Origin: Talpa occidentalis | Lineage: Eukaryota; Chordata; Mammalia; Eulipotyphla; Talpidae | Reading direction: 5' to 3' | DNA: 64,000 bases | Assembly (NCBI RefSeq): GCF_014898055.3 | Contig: NW_023605305.1 | Coordinates: 115,788,734 to 115,852,733 of the forward strand | Shown here: in pieces, positions 1-8,488 of the stretch | Position numbering within the stretch: the stretch's first letter is position 1 | How the letters are laid out: each line of letters opens with the position of its first letter | The notes under the pieces: generated by a model | Seen by the model: only the letters and a program-made list of their open reading frames with translations | The model's database searches: none | Told to the model about the DNA's origin: nothing | Translations under genes and position numbers: made by a program

Positions 1-396
1 TCTGACCCAACTGTGACCAACAGGTCTTAAAGCATCTTCACCTTAGAGCAGTTTGTCTCACGAATGACTTATCCTACTGAATCTCTAATTCCCATGACCG
101 CTGAAGCAGGCACGGCCACCCCACCTTGGAACACAAGATGCAAGTAGGTGAAATTATTTGCCTGCGGCCTTCCAGCGAGTGAACAGAAGCGGGACCCGGC
201 CGCAGTTCCACGCCACCCTTATCCAACACCCGAGCACTTCCACACGACTCGTCCTCAGCGTCCTCGCAACCGTCCAGTTCCTGTCCTGACCACTTTCTTC
301 TGACTCCCATGCCCAAACCTTCTCCCTTCCAGTAGTCTGGTCCTCAGGCCTCCGTGCTGCTCAGTGCTCCCCACAGCCCTTGGACCACAGACTGAC
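1..396 (-). other. VPS72: VPS72 intron 4, partial
   Basis: Donor GTCAGT reads on the minus strand just below 397. I looked for exon 5 (expected to begin by completing the Glu codon of ETYER) and it is not in these bases, so the window starts inside intron 4. No repeat recognised. Confidence 0.8.
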
Positions 397-573
397 CTAG
401 TGAACGTAAGTTGAGCTCCTCTGTGATCTTGGCCTCCCTGAGCAGCTCCTCCTGGGTCAGAGGCCGCTCACAGTGGGGCCCCTTTCGCCGCCTCGACTGG
501 CCCTGCCGCTCTTGTACACGAAGGAACGTCTGTCGGGTATGCTCAGCGGTGGACTGACGCATGGACTTCCGAC
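397..573 (-). CDS. VPS72: VPS72 exon 4
   Basis: The acceptor (minus strand) ends CCTCCAG, and GT completes Ser129 before RKSMRQST. The exon ends RSL plus one G of a split Glu codon at donor GTCAGT. 177 nt. Confidence 0.95.
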
Positions 574-3500
574 CTGGAGGAAAGGCAGAGAGGAAGACAT
601 CTTTTGAGTTCATGCCTACCTCTTTATTATTATTATTATTATTTTAAAGATTTATTTATGCATACAGGAGCTGGGGTACAAGCCAGAGATGCAGGAGGTA
701 AGAGGATTCACCAGAGACAGAGTGGGGAGCAGAACAGGCGGATCTACTGAAATACACTGCTGAGGGGAGCAGTGAGGAGACAGGAGAGGTCTGCTGCGCC
801 ACATGGGTTGCTCCCTGGCTGGCTAGGGATCGAACTTGTGCTGCAGAGGCTGTGGATTGCTTCAGAGTGCGGTGCTTAACCCCTTACGCCACCAGGGAGG
901 CCCATTTATTATTATTATTTTAAAACTTTTATTCAGAAATCACTTCAAACTTATAAAAAGTTGCAAGAACAATACAAAGGCCACCCGCAGACCCTCGACT
1001 CAGATCACCCACTATGGACATTTGCCCCATCTTGCTGACTCTGTGTGTGTATTTTTCCTGAATGCTCTGGGGGTTGAGTTACCAATGTTATGTTCTCTGT
1101 ACCTAAATAGCTCAGTGTACATTTCTTAAGAATAAGGATTTTCCTCACATAATCATAGCGAAGCTACCAATTGCAGTAAGTTTCCATGCATACAATGCTT
1201 CACCATCCTATTCCAATTCTGTCAAGGGACCCCGACACCCCCACTCACTGTCAGAGCCATCATCCTGCAGTTCCAGGGGTAGCAGCGCCTTCTCTTCCCG
1301 GGCCTTCTGAGAGCTACCGGCTGGGGTGCTGACCTTCCGAGGTCTCAAGCTCTTGAGCGGCTCCTGGGGACAGAGTGGGATGAGATACCAAGGAACAGAA
1401 GATTGAGGAGACAGAAGATGCAACGCTTAGGGTTGGGCGTGCTGGGAGTACCGAGGGGGAACCAGAACAAGGAAGCGCGAGCAAACCAGGAAGCTCCCCT
1501 GCCCCTGCACCTTATAGGCTTTGGTGACCACGCGGCGCTTCCGCCTCGGCTCTTCGGCTTCCCCATCGCTGGATGGCTCATCCCCCTCGTCGATGTCGAA
1601 GTCGGAGTCCACCTCGTCCTCCGTGTCCGACTGGTCCCCTTGGTACTCGTCATCGCCCGACTCCTGGGACACAGGGAGTGAGGCTCTCGCTGGCCTGTGG
1701 CGCAAATGCCCCTCGGGGAGAGGGGAGAGGACCTCGCAGTGCTCTCGGCGAGGCCAACTCAGCCTCCCTCGCCACCCCACCCTCGCCCCTGGCAGGCAGT
1801 CTCCCTCCTTCCCAGCATGAGCGGCCCTGCACTGTGGCCCGCTATGTAAGCGCTGGCACGAGAAGGTGCGGCTAGGTCTCTACCTTCGTGGGTCTCGCGA
1901 TTTAGCAGAGAACACGTCATAGTTATAAAAGGCGGTTTTTAGTGCATGGCCGCACCACAGTTCTGAGTAGCAAGCAACCGTCACAGGACTCAGAGGAGGC
2001 AGGCTCACTATGGGCAAGCGGCCTGGGAAGGCCTGTATCTTCTAGGCCGGGGGCTGCCAAGCTGTCTCTTGAAGAACTAGATTAAAACGGAGTGGATCAT
2101 CTGGGCCACTGCGCTCTAGATTGCTAAATGCTGTGTAGACTGTGCGGGAGACTTGAGCGGTGGCTAAAGATACTGGTAGCACTTAGACAGCCAAGAGGGG
2201 CACGGGACTCACGCACATGGGAGTGGGAACGAAGGCGCAGAAGCAAGGGTGTGCACAGCGTGTTCATGAATAAGAATTTAGGCCCCAGCAAAGCAGATGG
2301 TTTCTCACTGGCAAAAAGGTTTCCTAGCTGACTGCCTCTGGCTCCACACAGCCGCCTTCCACACTGACCGACAACCTTGTAGGGCTGTTGGATCTGAAAG
2401 GAAGATTGCCTTCGGGCTGCAGAGAACCCGAGAGCTAGGCTAGGAACCCTGTGACTGCACCCTGCAGACCAGTGACTCTCCTCTCTCTCCTCTCCTTACT
2501 GTCCCAGCACCGATCATCATTGTTGAGGTGACCTCAAGTTACCATGAAATGGCCCATTTCTTAGCAGGGCCGGAAAAACAGGTGGGTATTGACACTATAT
2601 ATATATAATGGGGACCCAGTGAAGAGTTCGGGGGACAGGAAGACGTACAATTGGTGTCTCAGAATGCTCTGGGGGTAGCTTTTGGGCGGGGGCAACACTA
2701 TGGCGTACTGCTTATATGTGGGGTGATGCAGGTTAGGGCTAAAATGGCAGCCACAATGGAAAGGAAAGGGAAAAAACAAACACTTGGGAGCTGGGGAGTT
2801 AACTGGGCAGGGCAGCACCTCCAACATGTGATCATCTCTTCAATCAGATGTGGACTAACGGGCTAATCCTGGTGCATGCGCTGCCAAAGCAAGCAAATAG
2901 CACAACAGTTGACACTCCAAGCCAGTCACAGCCCCATCTTTGCTGCGATGACCATCACTTCCTTCTAGCTCATGTTTGTGAAAGACAGTTGGGAACACAC
3001 TAATCCCCTCAGCTCTAAGCTGGTATTAAATCCTATCTCCACAGGGTAGTAGTTCAAGTACATGTTAGTTTAGTGCCCAGTTGAAATGCTTTCACTAGGT
3101 TATGGATTTACTATCATCCCTTTGGCTTTCATCAAGGGCCATTAATAGACGTGACTAGGTAAAAAATGTTTTTACATCCTCTACCAAAACCATTACTTTA
3201 TATAAAGATGTGATTTCCCTAGGACTTAATACTGAGTAAGTATTTCTCTCTTAAGGAATGTATACACTTCTTTCTTACTAAAAAAGAAATTCAGGTTTGA
3301 CTGCCAGGAAGCTCACAGCTAGATTTAATATCAATTGCCATTACCATTTCAGCAGGGAGGCTCCAGGTACAATTACTTCTGATCTGTCTATTTTTACTGC
3401 TCCTACTTTTTGTTTCTATTGTAAGCCTCTTTAAATCCTTTTTGGAAGCGTGAAAGGTACATATTAAATCATGACTCATAAAATGACAGGAATAGGAAAA

Positions 3501-4763
3501 TGGCCTTTGGAGGAGGGGTGAGAAAGTTCTATTTTAAATAGCAGGTTAGGGCTGTGTAAGTAAGACTCCCAATCAGTCCCCAAGTCCTGTGGATTCTATT
3601 TCATTAATTTTTCTTGAATTCTCCACTTTTCTCTACTCCCACTGCCCACTACAAACCATTCTCCTTTTTATAGAGCACCTTTCTAAAGTACAACTTTGAT
3701 CATGGAACTTAAACCAATCTCAGTCCTCCAATGAAGGGCAAAACTTAACATGGTTGACAAGCCCTACATGATCTGGCCTGTGTCTGTGTCTTCCGGCCTT
3801 AACAACTTTTATTTTCCTTCACAGTCTGGAGAAAGACACTGGATTTTATCATCCCAGACCAGGATTTCATTCTGCCAGCCCCTCTGTGGAAGAACCTTTC
3901 TTCTCCCTCCTCCGTCCTGCTGATCTTCATCCAGCCAAGGTCTACTTTTCCATATGGTCCTCAGCTTAACGTGATGTCCCCAGGGAAGCCCCCCCCCCCC
4001 GCCCAACAACTCTGGCTCCCACCTGTTATCACAGCACCCTAGCCAACTACTAATATTCCTCCTTATCATACAACATTTTAATTGTCAATCTTCCACTGGG
4101 GTCTGTAACATGTAAGGGAAAAACGGTGTTTTGAATATTCCCCAATCCAGGCATTGGAGATATTACTGTGGAGCCAAACAGATCCTCTAACACTATTATA
4201 TAACAGATATAAAAATAAAAAGCAAGCCAAATGTAAAAGTAAAGTGGAAAATGATCTATGAAGAAATAAACAGTGGCACTTTTTAGGACTGTCAGGGACA
4301 CGTTTACATTGAGAGTTGAACGCTGAAAAAGGAGCCCACTAAGCCCCTCCTCTTTGGAGAGGTTCTCGTCTCCACTGCAGGTGAATAAGTCGGCTGCGGG
4401 CAACGCGTCTACGCCGCGCGTCTACGAGGTGCCTCTCCGAGGTTCTGCCACACTCTGGGGTGCCCTGACCCTTTCAACCGTGCCCAAGGCCGCCCCCCCG
4501 GACTCCGCCGTACCCCCACCTGGCCCGCCCGGCGCCGAGGCTCCGCCGCCAGGGCGCCCCTGCTCCCCGCCCCCTTCTTTGTCCGAGGTTTCTTTGGGGA
4601 CCGCTCTCAGCTTCCTCCCCTCCCTCGTCCTGGGCCCGACTCTTGCCTCCGTGAAACCCCCATAAGTCGTTTGGTAGAACTCATCCTCCTCCTCTGCCTC
4701 CAGGAGCCCCGAAAGCCGGTTCCCCGCGGTCTTCCGGGGGGCCCGGCCCCCAGCCAAACTCAT
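397..4763 (-). CDS. VPS72: VPS72 (YL1), 5' part: coding exons 1-4
   Basis: Subunit of the SRCAP and TIP60/p400 chromatin-remodelling complexes; it binds H2A.Z-H2B dimers and helps load H2A.Z into chromatin in the nucleus. Coding exons on the minus strand are 4647-4763, 1511-1663, 1249-1363 and 397-573, which join in frame to about 187 codons of a protein that is 364 residues in human. The start is MSLAGGRAPRKTAGNRLSGL. Residues 40-77 are strongly acidic (ESGDDEY, DFDIDEGDEP), the part known to hold H2A.Z-H2B, and are followed by a basic patch (RRKRR) at about 80-84. Residues about 130-187 include RKSMRQSTAEHTRQTF and EELNLRSL of the YL1 family. The C-terminal YL1_C domain and the last two exons lie beyond position 1. 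Intron 1 uses a GC donor; the other introns seen are GT-AG. Identification rests on near-identity with the human protein as remembered. Confidence 0.97.
645..903 (-). mobile_element. tRNA-type SINE, lineage B (VPS72 intron 3)
   Basis: Reads from the A-rich tail (AAAGATTTATTTATGCATA) to the head complement ending CCACCAGGGAGGCCC. A TTA-rich microsatellite (623-644) precedes it and TTATTATT follows it, so the T-rich target was probably duplicated. Confidence 0.9.
1249..1363 (-). CDS. VPS72: VPS72 exon 3
   Basis: Begins EPLKSLRPRKV after acceptor CCCCAG and ends GGSD-type acidic tail (DDGSD) plus one base at donor GTGAGT. 115 nt, phase 0 in, phase 1 out. Confidence 0.95.
1511..1663 (-). CDS. 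VPS72: VPS72 exon 2 (acidic H2A.Z-binding segment)
   Basis: 51 codons starting ESGDDEY and ending VVTKAYK. Acceptor TGTCCCAG, donor GTGCAG on the minus strand. It encodes the acidic stretch that in YL1 contacts H2A.Z-H2B. Confidence 0.96.
3660..3810 (+). mobile_element. L2 LINE 3' fragment
   Basis: The run around CCCTACATGATCTGGCCTGTG, with CCTCCAATGAAGGGCAAAAC before it, matches the conserved L2 3' region. It is old and diverged and lies in VPS72 intron 1. The rest of that 3 kb intron shows no other recognisable element. Confidence 0.7.
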
Positions 4764-5060
4764 AACGCCCCCCAGCAGCCGCCGCTCAGCCAGCGCGGTT
4801 CTGGCGCTCGGCGCTCCACACCGCGGCCTGCGCCGGCGCCGGAAGTCCTCCTCTCCAGGCAGGAGCAGCCGAGCGTCGAGGGCGCGCCGGCCCGCCCCTC
4901 AGCCTGCGTCCTCGTCAGCCCCGCCCGGCCCGCGCGGAGCCACCCCCGAGTCCCGCCCCCGCTTCCCGCTGGGGCTGGGGCTCGTGGCCGCCCCGCTGAC
5001 GCCGGGAGCCGCGCTGCTGCAAGGCCAGAGCTTGGAAGTCGGCAGCCTCAGTGAGAAGAG
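4390..5060. promoter_or_regulatory. VPS72: VPS72 CpG-island promoter
   Basis: A CpG-rich stretch over the VPS72 start codon (4763, minus) and 5' flank. It has no TATA box and carries an ETS-type GCCGGAAGT (4838-4846) about 80 bp upstream of the start codon. The transcription start itself cannot be fixed from sequence. Confidence 0.75.
4647..4763 (-). CDS. VPS72: VPS72 exon 1 (coding part)
   Basis: 39 codons from ATG at 4763 to GGFTE. Joining TE to exon 2 ESGDD restores the human order TEESGDD only if the donor is GCAAGA (complement of 4641-4646), so this is a GC-AG intron. Confidence 0.94.
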
Positions 5061-5127
5061 GTCAGGCTCCCTTTGCTCTAGTCCGTGGTCCACTCCGCTG
5101 TCAGTGGGAACCTTTCTGAAACCCCAG

Positions 5128-5945
5128 ACTTTGTCACTCCTGCTCAGAAATCTTTATGGCTTCCCGTCATCTGCAGGATAAAGTCCAAAATCCTTGCATT
5201 GAGGCGGAGATGTCGCGTGGTTGAGCACAGACTTAGAGCCAGCCAGACCCGAGTTTGAGTTTGAACCCGAGGTCTAGCTGGATGACTGTGAACAAGTCGC
5301 TCTAGCTCTCTGAGTCTCAGATTTCTGATCTGTAAACAGGGACCAGTACCTACCTTTTAAGTTTGTTGAGATGATTAGGAGACCCTTGTCTCCTGATGAG
5401 TACAAGGGTGTCTGGTAGGTGATAACTGCTATTATCAAGGTAATTTAGCCTCTCCCTGTCTTTCTAGCCTTACCTCCTGCCACATCATCCTAATCTAGCA
5501 CCTTTCCAACACCCAATTCCCTGTCACACCTCCATGCTTTTTCTTCTGAATATTCCTACCCTTTCTTGTCTACCTGACAGAATTTTAATTCCACATGACA
5601 GGACAGTGAAGTTGTCGTTTACACTCATTGCTCTCTTCCCAGGCACGATTCCCACAGTCATGGAGAGCATGCCGCCTAGGTTCTCCAGAATAGTTTCGAT
5701 CTCAAATAGTCTGTGGTTTTGTCAAGACTCTATTGACTTCTTGTTTGTTATCCTAAAAATATGGTTGTCAAGCTTTAATATTTGTACTGCTATGACACCT
5801 ATTACATTTTATTGTAGTGATTTATGTGTTATTTCTTTTTGTGATCTTTTTGAAGGCAAGAATCTTCATAGTGCCTGGGCTATAGCCAGGGCTAAATAAT
5901 ATTAACTCAATGGATGAGTTAATGGATGACTCATTTAATGAATAA
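5128..5945 (+). mobile_element. L2 LINE 3' end, split by a MIR
   Basis: The left part (5128-5200) has the L2 motif TGGCTTCCCGTCATCTGCAG and GGATAAAGTCCAAAATCC. The right part (5440-5945) continues through CACATCATCC, TTGAAGGCAAGAATCTTCAT and AGTGCCTGGGC to the ATGAATAAGG tail. A MIR at about 5205-5435 sits between the halves. Confidence 0.75.
5205..5435 (+). mobile_element. MIR SINE nested in L2
   Basis: Matches the MIR consensus in order: GTGGTTGAGCACAGACTTAG, a degenerate B box (GAGTTTGAACCCGAGG), the core CAAGTCGCTCTAG, CTGAGTCTCAG and CTGATCTGTAAACAGGGAC. Both elements are ancient. Confidence 0.8.
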
Positions 5946-7440
5946 GGTAACCATCTTATTTTGCCTCTACATTGTTGATCTTGCCAACACCTAGCCCCTC
6001 CATTCTGACCTTAGGAACTATTCTAAGACAGGAAGGTTGCTTTAATGAAGTTGTGCATGTGCGTGTGTGTGCATACATGTGTATACGCAGTGTACCCTTT
6101 AAGTCTTTATGTGTGGCCCTATTTTGAGATCACCAGATTGCCCCTCTTTTCCAAAGTATGTGTTGTTGAACTCCCTTTCCCATTCCCTTGGGGGCACCAA
6201 AGCAACATGTTCTGCTCTGCCCCTGCTTCCCACACCCTGCCACGTCACCCCAGTTCTGCTATGCCAGGAATGTTACTGGTAAAGAGCAACTCTGTGACTC
6301 AGAGGGCACCCCACGGATTGAATGGAAGTGGGGGCAGAGACAAGGTTTAGGGAGAAAAGATGGGAAATTTCTTTTGGCCCATTTAAAAAATTTAGGCTTT
6401 CTCCATTTATATATTTAGGCAACATCCATATATGCACGTATTGGGCACCTACTCTCTACCAGGCAGTATTCTAGATGCTTGAGATATAAAAATTGATAAG
6501 AGGCAATCTTTGCCCTGAAATGTTCGGTCTTATGAGGGAAGCAAACAAATATACGGACATAAAAGAAGGTGGTAGGTGTATTAGTAGCCATTTTTCTGGT
6601 CCATAAAGGAGAAATAAAGACTCCTAAGAAGCTACAGAACGGGAATCTCTTCTTTCTGGAGTACTGAAATTAAATTCATAGATCAAATCCCAAAGAAGAT
6701 TCCTCTGTTTGATCTTCCAGCTTGGTAAGTCAGTTTCATTGGTCTATTTCCAACTTTTAAATCAGAAACAGATTTACCTCTGCACTAGATGATTTCTAAA
6801 GTAACTCAGGAAATGTAGAAACGCCATGCCTTTTTACAGAAACGAGGTTAATTTATTTAACAAATAGTTATTAATTGACTCTCCAGGAGCCAAATCCTGT
6901 GCTAGACAATGTACCCCAACCTCTTTAATTCTGTACCTATAACCTTGGGTGAGGGGTTATGGTAGAAGCAATGATAAATTACGTTAATGATATACCATTT
7001 GCTATGGAATTATATGTAGTAATCCAAGCTTTTGAAGTTTATCTACCTTCAGTACGCAAGGGAGAATGAATATTCCAGCAGGTGGCAGCAGGGAAACAAT
7101 TATTTTAGATCACGATGAGGGGTAGAAGGCAAAGGCTAATGCGTGGAGATATTCTCTGGATGATTGGAGCCCAGGTTCACGTCCCAGGACCCAGACTACA
7201 TCCAGATAGAGGATAGTCAAGCCATCTTGGGGGCTGCAAAACTTAGTATTTCCCCTCTCTCCTTCCCATGTATTTGATCATTGAGCCCCGGTATAGGCAG
7301 GTAATGGGGAGGAACTGGAGGTCCAGGAGTGAACGAAGCAGATCTCAGAGACTCTCGGGTCACAACCTCCAGGGTACTGTATTCAAGCTGAGCAGGGTTA
7401 GCAGAAGCTGCACCCGAGCGGGGGGAGGTCCGTGTCTCCC
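5946..7440. other. intergenic, VPS72 to PIP5K1A
   Basis: No gene seen. A short GT-rich run lies at about 6055-6085. The stretch 6430-6580 (CACCTACTCTCTACCAGGCA) resembles a worn ancient repeat that I cannot name. The rest is unremarkable. Confidence 0.6.
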
Positions 7441-7905
7441 AGCCCTGTGGGTCCTAAACAGTCGGAGGGCTTGGGCCCGCGGGAGGCTGAGACGGTCTGG
7501 TCTCTTTCCGTGGCCCCTTCTGACCGGCCTTCGCGCTTTCACAGCTGTGTGCTGAGCTCCGGGCCGTCAGCGCAGCGCTCGAGGCAAAGCGTCATTCTGA
7601 GGAAGGCGAGGCGCGCGCGCTGACAGAAACAGTCCACAAGGCAAAAAAACCGGCGAGAATTCGCGGCGGCACGTGAGGCCCCGTGATACTCGCCAGCCTA
7701 ACAGCTCTGACTGGACCCAGCGCTAGGGTCGGGAGTTCCTCCCCGGGTCGTGCCCTGCGGGGGCGGCCGGCGGACCCCTCCCGGCCCGGCCCCGGCCGCC
7801 CAGCCCTTTCCGAGAGTCCAGTCAAAATCGACCGCCCGGCCACCGTAGCGGCGCCCGCGGGGCCGAGTGCGTGGGTCCTCGCCTTCGTTAGGGCGCGAGG
7901 CCGCG

Positions 7906-7915
7906 GTCACGTGAC
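7906..7915. promoter_or_regulatory. CLEAR/E-box palindrome GTCACGTGAC
   Basis: A perfect 10 bp palindrome identical to the published CLEAR core bound by TFEB/TFE3/MITF; USF1/2 bind it too. It lies 16 bp upstream of the inverted CCAAT box. Site seen; use inferred. Confidence 0.75.
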
Positions 7916-7991
7916 CGGCTCGCGCTCCTGATTGGCTTCGCTCCCCTCCAGGCCGCCTCCCGCCCGCGGGGGGGCGGGGCGCCGCGGCGGG

Positions 7992-8001
7992 GCGCATGCG
8001 C
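7992..8001. promoter_or_regulatory. NRF-1 palindrome GCGCATGCGC
   Basis: Exact match to the nuclear respiratory factor 1 site, about 415 bp upstream of the PIP5K1A start codon and inside the CpG island. Confidence 0.75.
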
Positions 8002-8247
8002 GGTGCCGGGTTTCCCCGGCTTCCGAGGTGGAGCGGCGCGGCCGAGTGACAAACGGGCGGCGGCGGGCTGGGGGAGGGGGCCTCGCGCCGCCGGAACTTC
8101 TCACGCCCCCTGGTTCCTCTCGGCGCGGTTCGGTCCTGACGCGCGGCCCGGCGGCCCTGCGCCCAGCGAGCCGGGAGACCGGCCCCCGCGGGAGGCCGTG
8201 GGGCTGCGGAGAGCGTGCGAGCCGCGAGGTCTCCCCCGGCCGGCGGG

Positions 8248-8262
8248 ATGGTGCGGCCCTGA
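8248..8262 (+). promoter_or_regulatory. 4-codon uORF in the PIP5K1A leader
   Basis: ATG GTG CGG CCC TGA with G at -3 and G at +4, a strong initiation context, 150 nt before the main ATG. It would be in the 5' UTR if transcription starts upstream. A second ATG at 7996 opens a 17-codon uORF that is in frame with PIP5K1A but stops before it. Confidence 0.5.
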
Positions 8263-8412
8263 GCGGGCGCGCGCGCCGGCCGGCGGGGCCGGAGAGGCCG
8301 GAGGGGGCGGGGGGCGCAGAACGCGGGTCTGTCGGGAGACGTGGGAAGATTCGACTCCGAGAGAGGAAGCGCTTGCGGCGGGCGAGCCGCTGCGGGGGAG
8401 GGGGCTGCCAAG

Positions 8413-8488
8413 ATGGCGTCGGCCCCGGGGCCGTCGGCGACCGGGCTCTCCGCCCTGGACCCCGGGGGCTCTTCCTGCGCGTCCACAG
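8413..8488 (+). CDS. PIP5K1A: PIP5K1A exon 1 (coding part)
   Basis: ATG lies in CCAAGATGGCGTC: A at -3, G at +4, and also a YY1-type AAGATGGCG. Encodes [16 protein letters not shown] and on to SCAST plus one base; donor GTGAGC. This N-terminus varies most between species. Confidence 0.92.

Noticed and set aside
74..316. VPS72 exon 5
   Set aside because: The minus-strand frame here does not read ETYERLEADKK or any later YL1 segment.
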